Source of the DNA: Sanguibacter suarezii NBRC 16159
GTDB lineage: Bacteria; Actinomycetota; Actinomycetes; Actinomycetales; Cellulomonadaceae
Length of the DNA stretch: 64,000 nucleotides
NCBI RefSeq assembly: GCF_001552735.1
Contig: NZ_BCRT01000015.1
Location: forward strand, 124,001 to 188,000
Reading direction: 5' to 3'
Shown: positions 30,229 through 40,155 of the stretch, one piece after another
Layout: every line of letters starts with the position of its first letter
Position numbering within the stretch: the stretch's first letter is position 1
Position numbers and translations under genes: made by a program
The notes under the pieces: model-generated
Seen by the model: the letters and a program-made list of their open reading frames with translations, nothing else
What the model was told of the DNA's origin: nothing
The model's database searches: none

Positions 30229-31397
30229 GACGCTTCCTCCGCAGCGAGCTGCCCGCAGGCACCATCGATGTCGCTGCCGCGGGTGTCACGGATGGTCGTG
30301 GGGATGCCGTGACCTCGCAAGCGTGCCACAAACTCGTCCTCGACCGCAGGATCGCTCGCCGTCCAGATGGACCCGGGTGTCGGGTTGAGCGGGATGGGGT
30401 TGACGTGCACCCAGCCCTGTCCGCGGGCGGTGAGCTTCTCCCCCAGCAGGTCCGCCCGCCACGCGTGGTCGTTCATGTCGCGGATGAGCGCGTACTCGAT
30501 GCTCACGCGGCGTCCGGTGACCTCGAAGTAGTTGCGTGCGGCGTCGAGCACCTCGTCGACGGACCAGCGGGTGTTGATCGGCACGAGGTCGCTGCGCAGC
30601 TCGTCGTCGGGGGCGTGCAGGGAGAGCGCCAGGGTGACCGGGATGCCCTCCTTGGCCAGCTTGTTCATCGCCGGGACCAGGCCCACCGTCGAGACGGTGA
30701 TGTTGCGGGCGGACATGCCCAGCCCGTCCGGGGTCGGGGCGATCGCCTGGCGCACGGTGCCCATGACGGCCTTGTAGTTGGCCATCGGCTCGCCCATGCC
30801 CATGAAGACGAGGTTGTTCAGGCGGGTGGGGCCACCGGGGATCTCGCCGTCGGCGAGGGACTTCGCCGCGAGGCGGATCTGCTCGACGATCTCGGCAGTG
30901 GACAGGTTCCGGGTCAGGCCCAGCTGGCCGGTGGCGCAGAAGGGGCAGGCCATGCCGCAGCCGACCTGGCTCGAGACGCACAGGGTCGAGCGGTTGGTGT
31001 ACCGCATGAGGACCGACTCGACCTTGACCTTGTCGTGCAGGTGCCACAGCGTCTTGACCGTGGTGCCGCCGTCGGCCTCCATCGTGCGCACCTTGGTCAG
31101 CAGCTCGGGGAAGAGCTGGGAGACCAGGTGGTCACGGCTGGCCTTGGGCAGGTCAGTCATGTCCTCGGGGTCTGCGGTGAGGTGCGTGAAGTAGTGGTTG
31201 GCCAGCTGCTTGGCGCGGAAGGGCTTCTCCCCCAGCGCGGTGACCGCCTCGATCCGTTCCTCGGGGGTCATGTCCGCGAAGTGGCGGGGAGCCTTGCCGC
31301 GCTTGGGCGCGGCCATCGTCAGGGAGAGCGGCGTCTTCAGGCCTGCCGACTGGGCAGCCGTCAGTCCACTCGTTTGCGCAGTCTCTTGTCCAGCCAT
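30225..31397 (-). CDS. rlmN: 23S rRNA adenine-2503 / tRNA methyltransferase
   Basis: 390 residues from ATG at 31397 (a GTG 2 codons earlier is possible). A radical-SAM enzyme that methylates C2 of A2503 in 23S rRNA and A37 in some tRNAs. The CxxxCxxC cluster motif CGMACPFC is at about 147-154, preceded by QVG. The C-terminal region has [20 protein letters not shown] and a late Cys (ACGQLA), fitting the methyl-carrier Cys. The stop overlaps the DivIVA-motif gene start. Confidence 0.95.
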   Translation of the reverse strand: MAGQETAQTSGLTAAQSAGLKTPLSLTMAAPKRGKAPRHFADMTPEERIEAVTALGEKPFRAKQLANHYFTHLTADPEDMTDLPKASRDHLVSQLFPELLTKVRTMEADGGTTVKTLWHLHDKVKVESVLMRYTNRSTLCVSSQVGCGMACPFCATGQLGLTRNLSTAEIVEQIRLAAKSLADGEIPGGPTRLNNLVFMGMGEPMANYKAVMGTVRQAIAPTPDGLGMSARNITVSTVGLVPAMNKLAKEGIPVTLALSLHAPDDELRSDLVPINTRWSVDEVLDAARNYFEVTGRRVSIEYALIRDMNDHAWRADLLGEKLTARGQGWVHVNPIPLNPTPGSIWTASDPAVEDEFVARLRGHGIPTTIRDTRGSDIDGACGQLAAEEAS

Positions 31398-31463
31398 GTT
31401 CACAGTCCAGTCACTTGCAGTCAGATGTGCGGCGGGGCCGGGTCACGACACCGCCGCGGGAGG

Positions 31464-32318
31464 TCAGGTCGCCACGTTGGGGGCGACGGAGAACAGGAGG
31501 TAGACGAACGGTGCTGTCAGGAGCATCGAGTCCAGCCGGTCCAGGACCCCGCCGTGGCCAGGGAGCAGCGTCCCCATGTCTTTCAATTCTAGGTCGCGCT
31601 TGATCATCGACTCGGCGAGGTCACCCAGCGTCGCGGTGAGCGGGGTGAGGAAGCCGAGCGTCAGGCCGATCGCGGGGTTGATCTGGAGCACGAACACCGA
31701 GCCCACCAGCCCGACGGCGAGGGCGAGCACGAAGGACCCGGCCAGACCCTCCCAGCTCTTCTTCGGGCTGACGGTCGGTGCCAGCGGGTGGCGACCGAAG
31801 CGCACCCCCGCGAAGTAGCCGCCGACGTCGCTGGCCACTGCGAGCAGGATGAACAGCAGCACCTGCTCACGGCCGTTGTCCGCAGCCAGCATGAGCATGA
31901 CGAACCCCGCCATGAGCGGCAGGTAGGCGGCGGCGAAGATGCCCGCCGCGGCGTCGCGCACGGCGGCGGTCCCGCCGCCGTCGACCACACGCCACACGAC
32001 CAGCCCCGCCACCGTGAGGATGAAGGAGACCATGAGGGCCTCGGAGCCGGCGGTGTAGGTCGAGATGAGCATGCCAGCCGTGCCGACCCACAGGGGCAGC
32101 AGCGGGATGTGCACGCCGCGGCGGGCGAAGGCGTGCGAGAGCTCCCACAGCGCCGCGCCGATCGCGAGCAGCGCGAAGACGATGAACACTTCCTTGCGGA
32201 AGTACAACGACCCGCCCACCGCGGCGAGCAGGGCGAGCCCGACGGCGATGGCGACGGGCAGGTTCCTGCCCCCGCGTGAGACGACGGGGACAGCCTCGGA
32301 GGAAGCTGGCTCGGTCAT
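31464..32318 (-). CDS. cdsA: Phosphatidate cytidylyltransferase
   Basis: 284 residues, polytopic. It makes CDP-diacylglycerol from phosphatidate and CTP for phospholipids. The family signature near the C-terminus is SMIKRDLELKD followed by LPGHGGVLDRLDS, with the catalytic metal-binding Asp residues. About seven hydrophobic helices are visible. The start ATG overlaps the frr stop (TGATG), so the two are translationally coupled, the usual frr-cdsA arrangement. Confidence 0.95.
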   Translation of the reverse strand: MTEPASSEAVPVVSRGGRNLPVAIAVGLALLAAVGGSLYFRKEVFIVFALLAIGAALWELSHAFARRGVHIPLLPLWVGTAGMLISTYTAGSEALMVSFILTVAGLVVWRVVDGGGTAAVRDAAAGIFAAAYLPLMAGFVMLMLAADNGREQVLLFILLAVASDVGGYFAGVRFGRHPLAPTVSPKKSWEGLAGSFVLALAVGLVGSVFVLQINPAIGLTLGFLTPLTATLGDLAESMIKRDLELKDMGTLLPGHGGVLDRLDSMLLTAPFVYLLFSVAPNVAT

Positions 32319-32875
32319 CAGACTTCGAGCAGCTCGGCTTCCTTGTTGGCGAGCAACGCGTCGACGGCCTCGACGTGGCGCTTGGTGATGGCCTCGAGCT
32401 CCTTCTCAGCGCGCGCGCCCTCGTCCTCGCCGGCCTCGCCGTCCTTGACCAGACGGTCAAGGGTCTCCTTGGCCTTGCGGCGGACGCTGCGCAGGGAGAC
32501 GCGGGCGTCCTCGGCCTTGGTCTTGGCGAGCTTGACGTACTCCTTGCGACGCTCCTGGGTGAGCATCGGCAGCACGATCCGGATGACGTTGCCGTCGTTG
32601 CTCGGGTTCACGCCGAGGTCGGAGTCGCGCAGCGCACGCTCGATGCCGGCCAGCGCCCCCTTGTCGAAGGGCGTGATGAGGATGGTGCGGGCCTCGGGGG
32701 TGTTGAACGAGGCGAGCTGCTGCAGCGGGGTCGGCGCGCCGTAGTACTCCACGACGATCCGGGAGAACATGGCCGCGCTGGCGCGCCCGGTGCGGATGCT
32801 CGCGAAGTCGTTCTTGGCGACCTCGATCGCCTTGTCCATCTTGTCCTCAGCCTCGAGGAGAGTCTCGTCGATCAC
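32318..32875 (-). CDS. frr: Ribosome recycling factor
   Basis: 185 residues, exactly the family length. The start is GTG at 32875 ([16 protein letters not shown]), decided by AAGGAG upstream; the frame extends 24 codons further without homology. It splits post-termination ribosomes with EF-G. The three-helix-bundle tail ([23 protein letters not shown]) and [10 protein letters not shown] head are diagnostic. Coupled to cdsA; pyrH lies upstream. Confidence 0.97.
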   Translation of the reverse strand: MIDETLLEAEDKMDKAIEVAKNDFASIRTGRASAAMFSRIVVEYYGAPTPLQQLASFNTPEARTILITPFDKGALAGIERALRDSDLGVNPSNDGNVIRIVLPMLTQERRKEYVKLAKTKAEDARVSLRSVRRKAKETLDRLVKDGEAGEDEGARAEKELEAITKRHVEAVDALLANKEAELLEV

Positions 32876-32953
32876 CGGTACTCCTTCATCACGATTGAGC
32901 GCCACACGGTCGGCGTGGCAGGGTCGTGGCTGACACTCGTCAGCCATCTGGCT

Positions 32954-33709
32954 TCAGTCTGCGGTGAGCAGCGTGCCGATCTTCTCACCCAGCAGCGCTC
33001 GGGTGACGTTCCCAGGCGTGTCCATGCCGAAGACGCGCATGTGCACGTCGTTGTCCCGGCACAGGCTGAGCGCGGTCGCGTCCATCACGGCGAGGCCCTC
33101 CACGAGAGCGTCGGTGTAGGTGAGCTGGTCGAGCTTGACCGCGTCGGGGGTGGTGCGAGGGTCGGCGGAGTACACGCCGTCGACGCCGTTCTTGCCCATG
33201 AGCACCTCCTGGCAGTGGGTCTCCAGGGACCGCTGCGCAGCGACGGTGTCGGTCGAGAAGTACGGCATGCCGGCGCCGGCGCCGAAGATCACGACGCGGC
33301 CCTTCTCGAGGTGACGGATGGCGCGCAGCGGGATGTACGGCTCGGCGACCTGGCCCATGGCGATGGCGGTCTGCACCCGGGTGCTGACTCCGGCCTGCTC
33401 GAGGAAGTCCTGCAGCGCGAGGCAGTTCATGACCGTCCCGAGCATGCCCATGTAGTCGGCGCGGGAGCGGTCCAAGCCCTGCTGGGAGAGCTCGGCGCCA
33501 CGGAAGAAGTTTCCTCCTCCGACGACGATCGCGACCTGCACGCCCGCTGAGACGGCGTCGGCGATCTCGGCGGCGACGCGCCGCACGACAGCGGAGGCGA
33601 GGCCGATCTGGCCGCCGCCGAAGGCTTCGCCGGAGAGCTTGAGGAGCACCCGGCGTGCCTCGCCCGGGTGAGCGTCGCTCGTGGTCGTGTCGATGTTGCC
33701 CTGGTTCAC
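32954..33709 (-). CDS. pyrH: UMP kinase
   Basis: 251 residues from GTG at 33709 (VNQGNIDT), with AGGAA upstream. It phosphorylates UMP with ATP; the bacterial enzyme is hexameric. Motifs include [24 protein letters not shown] and GTDTVAA-type nucleotide contacts ([11 protein letters not shown]). Lies between tsf and frr, the usual order; a hairpin separates it from tsf. Confidence 0.96.
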   Translation of the reverse strand: MNQGNIDTTTSDAHPGEARRVLLKLSGEAFGGGQIGLASAVVRRVAAEIADAVSAGVQVAIVVGGGNFFRGAELSQQGLDRSRADYMGMLGTVMNCLALQDFLEQAGVSTRVQTAIAMGQVAEPYIPLRAIRHLEKGRVVIFGAGAGMPYFSTDTVAAQRSLETHCQEVLMGKNGVDGVYSADPRTTPDAVKLDQLTYTDALVEGLAVMDATALSLCRDNDVHMRVFGMDTPGNVTRALLGEKIGTLLTAD

Positions 33710-33798
33710 GTGTGTTCCTATCCCGCGTGTCGTGCTGTGGTGTCGTCTAGCGGTGACGTCGGGCGGTATCCCCGCGGGCCGTGCCACTGTGTGCGGAA

Positions 33799-33827
33799 GC
33801 CCGGCCCGCAGATGCTGCGGGCCGGGC
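33799..33827 (-). terminator. Terminator between tsf and pyrH
   Basis: Arms 33799-33811 and 33815-33827 pair perfectly over 13 bp with a 3-base loop ATG. It lies just after the tsf stop, so pyrH probably has its own promoter nearby. Confidence 0.8.
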
Positions 33828-33842
33828 GACCGGTGATGCGTG

Positions 33843-34682
33843 TCAGGAGCCGACGCGGAACCGCACGAAGCTGGTGGCGGAGCCGCCGACCTCTTCGAGG
33901 GTCTTCGCAACCGTCTTCTTCGGGTCCTTGGCGAGCGGCTGCTCGAGCAGGACGACGTCCTTGAAGAACCCGTTCAGGCGTCCCTCGATGATCTTCGGCA
34001 GCGCAGCCTCAGGCTTGCCCTCGTTGCGCGAGGTCTCCTCGGCGATGCGACGCTCGCTGGCGACGACGTCGGCGGGGACGTCCTCGCGGCTGAGGTACGT
34101 GGGGGTCATCGCGGCGATGTGCTGGGCGATGTCCTTGCCCACGGCGGCGCCGGCCTCGTCCGTGCCCACCAGGACACCGATCGAGGGCGGGAGGTCCGTG
34201 CTCGTGCGGTGCAGGTAGCTGGTGACCTTGGGGGCGCTCACGCTCGCGACGCGGCGCAGGACGATCTTCTCGCCCAGCGTGGCAGCGGTCGTGCTGATGA
34301 GCTCGGCCAGGGTCTGCCCGTCGGCGTCGGCGGCCAGGGCTGCCTCGGTCTCGGTGGCACCGCTCGCGACGACAGCGGCGAGGACCTGCTCGGACAGTGC
34401 GATGAAGTTGTCGCTCTTGGCGACGAAGTCGGTCTCGGAGTTGAGCTCGATCATCGTGCCGACCTCACCCGCGTCCGTGGGGGTGACGACGAGGGCGACG
34501 AGGCCCTCGGAGGTCGCGTTGCCTTCGCGCTTGCTGACGCCCTTGAGACCCTTGATGCGGATGATCTCGAGAGCCTTCTCAGCGTTGCCGTCGGCCTCGT
34601 CAAGAGCCTTCTTGACGTCGAGCATGCCGGCACCGGTGCGCTCGCGCAGTGCCTTGATGTCAGCGGCGGTGTAGTTCGCCAT
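33843..34682 (-). CDS. tsf: Elongation factor Ts
   Basis: 279 residues. It is the nucleotide exchange factor for EF-Tu. The UBA-like N-terminus ([19 protein letters not shown]) and the segment [21 protein letters not shown] are diagnostic. Rest of the core is usual in length. Start ATG at 34682. Downstream of rpsB with a hairpin between them; a tsf-pyrH terminator follows. Confidence 0.96.
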   Translation of the reverse strand: MANYTAADIKALRERTGAGMLDVKKALDEADGNAEKALEIIRIKGLKGVSKREGNATSEGLVALVVTPTDAGEVGTMIELNSETDFVAKSDNFIALSEQVLAAVVASGATETEAALAADADGQTLAELISTTAATLGEKIVLRRVASVSAPKVTSYLHRTSTDLPPSIGVLVGTDEAGAAVGKDIAQHIAAMTPTYLSREDVPADVVASERRIAEETSRNEGKPEAALPKIIEGRLNGFFKDVVLLEQPLAKDPKKTVAKTLEEVGGSATSFVRFRVGS

Positions 34683-34724
34683 AGTCTTTGTGTCCTTTTG
34701 CGTGAAGAGACGGGTTCTACAGGT

Positions 34725-34760
34725 CGGGTGGCCGTCTGAACGAGTTCAGACGGCCACCCG
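34725..34760 (-). terminator. Hairpin between rpsB and tsf
   Basis: Arms 34725-34740 and 34745-34760 are perfect 16-bp complements around a 4-base loop, 12 bases after the rpsB stop. It probably attenuates rpsB transcripts before tsf, so that only a share reads through. Confidence 0.85.
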
Positions 34761-34771
34761 GAACGCACTAC

Positions 34772-35686
34772 CTACTTGGACTCTGCCTCGTCGGCAGCAG
34801 CCTCGGCTGCGGGAGCCTCAGCGGCGGGAGCCTCGGCAGCAGCCTCAGCGGCGGCCACCTCCTCGACGACCTCGGCGGGCGCGTCGGCGGAGACGACGAC
34901 CTCGGCCTCAGCGGCGACGGGAGCCTCGAGGAGCTCGCGCTCCCACTCGGCCAGCGGCTCAGCGGCTGCACCGGCGTCGCTGCCGGACTTGCCGGCGTGA
35001 CGCTGGATGAGGCCCTCGGCGACCGCGTCCGCGATCACGCGGGTGAGCAGCGCGACGGCGCGGATGGCGTCGTCGTTGCCGGGGATCTTGTAGTCCACGA
35101 CGTCGGGGTCGCAGTTGGTGTCCAGGATCGCGACGATCGGGATGCGCAGCTTGCGCGCCTCGTCGACGGCCAGGTGCTCCTTGTTGGTGTCCACGATCCA
35201 CACGGCGGAGGGGACCTTCGCCATGTCGCGGATGCCGCCCAGGGTCTTGGCGAGCTTGTCACGCTCGCGACGCATGATGAGCAGCTCCTTCTTGGTGAAG
35301 GAGCTTCCAGCGACGTCGTCGAAGTCGATCTGCTCGAGCTCCTTGAGGCGCTGCAGACGCTTGTTGACGGTCTGGAAGTTGGTGAGCATGCCACCGAGCC
35401 AGCGGTGGTTGACGTAGGGCATGCCCACGCGCGCAGCCTGCTCGGCGACGGGCTCCTGAGCCTGCTTCTTCGTTCCGACGAAGAGGATCGATCCACCGTG
35501 GGCGACCGTCTCCTTGACGAACTCGTACGCGGTGTCGATGTAGGACAGCGACTGCTGGAGGTCGACGATGTAGATGCCGTTACGCTCCGTGAAGATGAAC
35601 CGCTTCATCTTCGGGTTCCAGCGACGGGTCTGGTGTCCGAAGTGGACACCACTGTCGAGGAGCTGGCGCATGGTCACAACGGCCAT
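34772..35686 (-). CDS. rpsB: 30S ribosomal protein S2
   Basis: 304 residues from the ATG at 35686 ([19 protein letters not shown]). The core of about 240 residues is standard ([20 protein letters not shown], then [11 protein letters not shown]-like loop read as ILDTNCDPD). The last 50 residues are an added Ala/Glu/Pro-rich tail (repeats of EAPAAEA). S2 joins the small subunit late. Stop TAG at 34772, and a hairpin precedes tsf. Confidence 0.96.
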   Translation of the reverse strand: MAVVTMRQLLDSGVHFGHQTRRWNPKMKRFIFTERNGIYIVDLQQSLSYIDTAYEFVKETVAHGGSILFVGTKKQAQEPVAEQAARVGMPYVNHRWLGGMLTNFQTVNKRLQRLKELEQIDFDDVAGSSFTKKELLIMRRERDKLAKTLGGIRDMAKVPSAVWIVDTNKEHLAVDEARKLRIPIVAILDTNCDPDVVDYKIPGNDDAIRAVALLTRVIADAVAEGLIQRHAGKSGSDAGAAAEPLAEWERELLEAPVAAEAEVVVSADAPAEVVEEVAAAEAAAEAPAAEAPAAEAAADEAESK

Positions 35687-36039
35687 GGCACTTCCTTTCG
35701 ATGCGATCGGGACTTGGTCCCTCATCGCACGCATGTGTGGCGGTCCTCGCGGACCGCATATCGGTTGCCGGCGCCTCCGGTTCGAAGGACGCCCCTAGCA
35801 CCAAGGTCGACGACGCCGGGTTGCCCCGGACCGCTGTCGTCGCGCCTGACCGGCTCGGCCGGTCGACTGGTGCGTGAAGTCGATCGTCGGCCGACCGCCC
35901 CCGATCTCCCGGGAGCAGCACGAACATGACGATCGCATCTATCAGTCTACCTGACTTCATCCCTGTGGATGGACAGGCCTGCGCACAGCCGCCCCGGCGC
36001 TCTCCCTCGGCCCAGGTCGCCTCACGGCACGATCAGGCC
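35687..36039. other. Divergent gap: rpsB leader and promoter of the M23 gene
   Basis: This is the only gene-free stretch above 300 bases. On the minus strand it must contain the rpsB promoter and leader; a -10-like TAGACT lies at 35949-35944 but no good -35 was seen. Two short hairpins, GCGGTCC/GGACCGC at about 35740-35757 and GACCGG/CCGGTC at about 35848-35864, would lie in a leader. No gene or repeat is recognised. Confidence 0.4.
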
Positions 36040-36861
36040 ATGCACTCCGAGCACCCCGCCCCCGCCCCACGTCTCGCCCGTCCTCATGGCAGGCCTCGTG
36101 CCCGCCCGACGCGGCACCGCGGGGCTCCGCGACGCTCTCAGGCTCCGGGGATACCCTCGCCGCGTCGCCTGGGTGGTGCGACTCGCCGCAGGCTCGCCGT
36201 GGCGCTCTGCGCACTGCTCGCCGTCGCGCCCACGGCAGGCGCAGCCGGTGCCGCGGGCGGGCCGCCGCACGCGCGGGCGGACGCGGTCCTGGTCACCGCC
36301 GATCAGGTGACGAAGGTGGGCCCACCGACCGGAGCGGGCTATGCCCTTCCCGTCCCAGGGGCCGGGGCACTGACAGGTCGCAGCCGTGCGGAGCTCCTCG
36401 ATCAGGGGATCGTGCTGCACGAGTTCGTCGATCCCGGTCCTGCCTGGGGCGCCGGGCACCGAGGCGTCGACCTGTCACTCCCCGCCTCCTCGGACGTGCT
36501 GGCCCCCCGGGCGGGGACGGTGACCTTCGCCGGTGTGGTCGTCGACCGTCCGCTCATGGTCATCACCCATCCGGACGGGCTGCGGTCCACCCTGGAGCCG
36601 GTGGCGGCCGGCCATGCCGTCGGCGCTCGGGTGGAGGCCGGCGCCGTCGTGGGCGTGCTGGCGCCCGAGGCGTCGACGCACTGCGCCCCGGCGCACTGCC
36701 TGCACTGGGGCGTGCGCCGCGGCGAGGAGTACCTGGACCCGCTCCTGCTGCTCGGGGTCGTCGAGGCCGTCGTCCTGCTCCCGAGGGAGCAACGTCGTCG
36801 CGCACCCCGTGGGGCCACACGCAGGCGAACCGCGCTCCCCGGTCCGGACGGGGGGCAGTGA
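36040..36861 (+). CDS. Secreted M23 (LytM-type) peptidase-like protein
   Basis: 273 residues from the ATG at 36040. An Arg-rich start of about 55 residues leads into a signal-like helix (RRRLAVALCALLAVAPTAGAAGA). The C-terminal M23 domain has HRGVDL (zinc-ligand segment) and HCLHWGVR, the second active-site His pair, and is therefore probably an active murein endopeptidase. The gene is divergent from rpsB, a position occupied by an M23 gene in mycobacteria too. It ends 7 bases from the convergent sigma factor. Confidence 0.83.
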   Translation: MHSEHPAPAPRLARPHGRPRARPTRHRGAPRRSQAPGIPSPRRLGGATRRRLAVALCALLAVAPTAGAAGAAGGPPHARADAVLVTADQVTKVGPPTGAGYALPVPGAGALTGRSRAELLDQGIVLHEFVDPGPAWGAGHRGVDLSLPASSDVLAPRAGTVTFAGVVVDRPLMVITHPDGLRSTLEPVAAGHAVGARVEAGAVVGVLAPEASTHCAPAHCLHWGVRRGEEYLDPLLLLGVVEAVVLLPREQRRRAPRGATRRRTALPGPDGGQ

Positions 36862-36868
36862 GCTGCAG

Positions 36869-37831
36869 TCAGCTGCTCTCGCTCTGGGTGAGCTTGGCCC
36901 GCAGGCGGATCATCGCGGCGGTGTGCATCTGGGAGATCCGCGACTCCGTCACGCCCAGCACGCGCCCGATCTCAGCCAGGGTCATGCCTTCGTAGTAGTA
37001 GAGCACCAGCATGATCTTCTCGCGCTCACCGAGCTGGTCCATGGCGCGTGAGAGCAGGAACTTCGTCTCCTTCGCCTCGAAGGTGCCGGCCGGGTCATGG
37101 GTCTTGGCACGCTGGACGGTGTCCAGCACGCTCACCTGGTCCATGCGCTCCCCGGCGCCCAGCACCTCGTCGAGGGCGACCAGGTTCACGGTGGACACCT
37201 GGCTCTGGATGGCCCGCAGCTCAGCCAGCGGGATCTCCATGTGCGCGGCGATCTCGGTGGCCGACGGCGCGCGGTGCAGCGTGCCCTCCAGCTCGGCGTG
37301 GGCGCGGTCGACCGCACGGGCCTTGGACCGCACCGAGCGCGGGATCCAGTCGACGGCGCGCAGCTCGTCGAGGATGGCACCGCGGATGCGGGAGTTGGCG
37401 TAGGTCTCGAACTTCACGTCGCGACCGATCTCGAACTTCTCGATCGCGTCGATGAGGCCGAACATCCCGTAGGAGACGAGGTCGGCGTGCTCGACCGAGC
37501 TCGGCAGCTTCATGCCGACCCGCGAGGCGACCATCGCCACGAGCGGGGCGTAGTTGAGGATGAGGCGCTCACGCAGGGATGCGACCTTGGTCGCCTTGTA
37601 CTGCTCCCACACCTCGAGGATCTCGTCCTGGGCGACGCGGTCCCGACGGTCCTGGGACGCGTCCACCGGGGCCTGCCGGGTCGCACCCGCGCGCTGGGCA
37701 GCCTGGTCGAGGCGCTCGTGCAGCAGGCCGGACCGCGCCGGGCGCGACGTCGTCTGCGCGGGCTGGTCGCCACGGGAGGCGACGGTCACCGCGATGGGCG
37801 GAGCCGTGGCGATGGCGCTCGAAGCTGTCAT
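36869..37831 (-). CDS. WhiG/FliA family sigma factor
   Basis: 320 residues. Regions 2 (LVSYGMFGLIDAIEKFEIGRDVKFETYA), 3 (VDWIPRSVRSKARAVDRA) and 4 (EKIMLVLYYYEGMTLAEIGRVLGVTESRISQMH) of a sigma-70 of the flagellar/sporulation class are complete. The first 60 residues are a disordered extension. In motile actinobacteria it drives flagellar genes and in Streptomyces sporulation; which applies here cannot be told because no target operon is in view. It lies 17 bases downstream of xerC. Confidence 0.92.
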   Translation of the reverse strand: MTASSAIATAPPIAVTVASRGDQPAQTTSRPARSGLLHERLDQAAQRAGATRQAPVDASQDRRDRVAQDEILEVWEQYKATKVASLRERLILNYAPLVAMVASRVGMKLPSSVEHADLVSYGMFGLIDAIEKFEIGRDVKFETYANSRIRGAILDELRAVDWIPRSVRSKARAVDRAHAELEGTLHRAPSATEIAAHMEIPLAELRAIQSQVSTVNLVALDEVLGAGERMDQVSVLDTVQRAKTHDPAGTFEAKETKFLLSRAMDQLGEREKIMLVLYYYEGMTLAEIGRVLGVTESRISQMHTAAMIRLRAKLTQSESS

Positions 37832-37848
37832 GGTGGACTCGAACTCTC

Positions 37849-38781
37849 TTATGCGCGCGGGTGCGCGAGCTGATAGGACGACCGCAGCCGTTCGGCGGAG
37901 ACGTGGGTGTACCGCTGGGTGGTGGCCAAGGTCGCGTGACCGAGGACCTCCTGCACGGTGCGCAGGTCGGATCCGCCCTGCAGGAGGTGGGTCGCGGCCG
38001 AGTGGCGCAGGTCGTGGGGGGCGACGTCGTCGACGCCGGCGATCGCGGAGAGCCGGTGCACGGCGTCGCGCACCTGGCGCTGGCCCCAGCGCTGACCCCG
38101 CTGACCGACGAAGAGCGCGTCCGCGGTGGACCAGGTGGCCAGGGCAGGACGTCCGCGCTCGAGCCAGGCTCGCAGCGCCGCAGCGGCCGGGACACCGAAG
38201 GGCACGATGCGCTCCCGGTCTCCCTTGCCCAGCACACGGACGGACCGCTGGTCGAGGTCGACGTCGCGGACGTCGAGGTCGACGATCTCCCCGACGCGGG
38301 CACCGGTGGCGTAGATGAGCTCGACGCAGGCCCAGACGCGCAGGTCAGCGGGCCCTCCCTCGACGGCGAGGTCCCGGGCGGCGTCCATGAGCGTCGCCGC
38401 GCTGTTCACCGCGAGCACGGTCGGCAGCACCTTGTGCTGGCGCGGGCTGGCGAGGCGGGCTGCCGGGTCCTGCTCGATCCGTCCGGTCCGCGCGGCCCAC
38501 TCGAAGAAGGTGCGAGCGGCGGCGCCGCGCCGGGCCACGGTCGAGCGCGACAGCTGGCGGGAGGCCATCTCGGCGAGCCACCCGCGCAGGGTCGACAGCT
38601 CCATCTCGGCGTAGGACTCCACGCCCTGCCCCTGGGCGAAGAGGAAGAGCTGCTCGAGGTCCGAGGTGTAGGCGCGGACCGTGTGTGCCGAGAGGCCGCG
38701 CTGCGCGCTCAGGTGCAGCGCGAAGTCGCCCAGGACGTTGGGCACCTCGCTGCTCTGCGAACCATCGGCTACCGACTGCAT
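37849..38781 (-). CDS. xerC: Tyrosine recombinase XerC
   Basis: 310 residues. The catalytic set is complete: Arg162, Lys186, His256, Arg259, His282 and Tyr291 (motifs ATGARVGEI, HDLRHSAATHL, LGHATLATTQRYTH). XerC with XerD resolves chromosome dimers at dif near the terminus. The N-terminal SAM-like domain is present. It is followed at 17 bases by the sigma factor; an AT-rich region lies upstream. Confidence 0.94.
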   Translation of the reverse strand: MQSVADGSQSSEVPNVLGDFALHLSAQRGLSAHTVRAYTSDLEQLFLFAQGQGVESYAEMELSTLRGWLAEMASRQLSRSTVARRGAAARTFFEWAARTGRIEQDPAARLASPRQHKVLPTVLAVNSAATLMDAARDLAVEGGPADLRVWACVELIYATGARVGEIVDLDVRDVDLDQRSVRVLGKGDRERIVPFGVPAAAALRAWLERGRPALATWSTADALFVGQRGQRWGQRQVRDAVHRLSAIAGVDDVAPHDLRHSAATHLLQGGSDLRTVQEVLGHATLATTQRYTHVSAERLRSSYQLAHPRA

Positions 38782-38799
38782 GGCATTACGGTGGCGGTT

Positions 38800-38940
38800 C
38801 TGGGCACAGGATTCAAGATGCAGACCGAGAGGAATCGTGCAGTCATGTCCATTTTAGGATGCCTTCGTATGAAAAACTAGGGGTAAATGGCAGGCATCCA
38901 AACAAATTTCACCCTCACTGTGACTAAATGATCAACGTTT
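38800..38940 (-). promoter_or_regulatory. AT-rich gap between dprA and xerC
   Basis: About 140 bases far richer in A and T than the surroundings. A stem (GGATGCC at 38857-38863 with GGCATCC at 38893-38899, loop 29) is present. A -10-like TAAAAT with a possible TAGTTT -35, 17 bases upstream, lies on the minus strand at about 38856-38851, so it is a candidate xerC promoter. No gene is recognised. Confidence 0.35.
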
Positions 38941-40155
38941 TCACGTTACCGTACGTCTCCAGCCTGCGCCGTCGCGGCGGACGAGACCGGTGAGCTCGAG
39001 CCTGCCGAGCCCTGCGAGGCCCTCCGCAGGACTCACCCCGGCTGCTCGCACGATGGCCTCGACCTCGGCTGCGCGGCGTACCGGAACAGCCTCGAAGACG
39101 AGGGCCGTCGCCGGGTCGAGCCCGTCGTGGGGCCGGTGCGCCGCCCGCTCGCGAGAGTCCTCCCGCGCTCGAGCCGCCACCCCCTCCTCCCCCAGGCCAC
39201 CGGCCAGCTCGCAGACCTCGTCGGTGTCGGTGACGCAGACCGCGCGTCCCTCCCGCAGCAGCCGATGGCACCCCGCCGACGCCATCGACGTCACCGGCCC
39301 CGGGACCGCGCCCACCGGACGGAGCAGGTCCACGGCCAGCGCCGCGGTGGCCAACGACCCAGACCGCCAGGCAGCCTCCACCACGACCGTCGCCGAGCCG
39401 GCCGCGGCGATGAGCCGGTTGCGCTTGAGGAACCGGACGCGGCTGGGGACCGAGCCCGGAGGCACCTCGCTGATGAGCAGCCCCGGCCCCTGCGTCACCG
39501 CCCGGAGCAGGTCGGCGTTCCCGGCCGGGTAGAGCCGGTCCACGCCGCCGGCCAAGAAGGCCACGGTCGCGCGGCCCGCCGCGAGCGACCCCCGGTGCAC
39601 GGCGGCGTCGATGCCGTAGGCGCCACCGGAGACCGTCGTGAAGCCGCGGTCCCCCAGGCCGAGGCTGAGCTCCGCAGCTGTCCGCTCCCCGTAGTCCGTG
39701 CTCGCCCGCGCCCCCACCAGCGCCACCGCCCGTTCCAGCGTCGCCGCCACGGGGGCCTGCCCCCGCACCCACAGGCACATCGGAGCACCGGCGCCCAGGT
39801 CGGTGAGCCGGCGCGGCCACTCCGAGTCCTCCGGGACCACGAGCCGGCCGCCCAGGCGCGAGAGCACGCTCAGCTCACGGCGCGGGTCGAGCCCCGCCAG
39901 ACGCGGTTGCCACCGCGCGACCGCGCGTTCCATGCGGCCACGCGCGCCGGCGTCGGGCACGTCGAGGTGGTCGCACAGACGCCTCACGCCGTGGCGGACC
40001 GACGCGGGGCCGGTGTCCATGGCCGTCAGCCAGCGCAGTGCCGCGACCGGGCCGACGCCCGCCACGAGGGCCCCGGCGACCACGTCCCCGGGCTCGACGA
40101 TCCTGCTCCAGGCCGCCCTGGCCAGGGTGACCTCTGCCAGGTCGAGGGCGGTCAC
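38941..40155 (-). CDS. dprA: DNA-processing protein DprA
   Basis: 404 residues from GTG at 40155. DprA loads RecA on incoming single-stranded DNA during transformation. The Rossmann-type core (VALVGARASTDYGE, TTVSGGAYGIDAAVH, AFLAGGVDRLYPAGN) is complete. The C-terminal part (PATALVFEAVPVRRAAEVEAI) matches the winged-helix tail. The start overlaps yifB by 4 bases (GTGA). Its presence does not by itself show natural competence, since most actinobacteria keep it. Confidence 0.94.
   Translation of the reverse strand: MTALDLAEVTLARAAWSRIVEPGDVVAGALVAGVGPVAALRWLTAMDTGPASVRHGVRRLCDHLDVPDAGARGRMERAVARWQPRLAGLDPRRELSVLSRLGGRLVVPEDSEWPRRLTDLGAGAPMCLWVRGQAPVAATLERAVALVGARASTDYGERTAAELSLGLGDRGFTTVSGGAYGIDAAVHRGSLAAGRATVAFLAGGVDRLYPAGNADLLRAVTQGPGLLISEVPPGSVPSRVRFLKRNRLIAAAGSATVVVEAAWRSGSLATAALAVDLLRPVGAVPGPVTSMASAGCHRLLREGRAVCVTDTDEVCELAGGLGEEGVAARAREDSRERAAHRPHDGLDPATALVFEAVPVRRAAEVEAIVRAAGVSPAEGLAGLGRLELTGLVRRDGAGWRRTVT

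Noticed and set aside
38857-38899. GGATGCC/GGCATCC stem as a terminator of xerC or dprA
   Set aside because: The stem has 7 bp and a 29-base loop, too weak and loose for a terminator, and it lies upstream of xerC, not after a gene end in the right direction.
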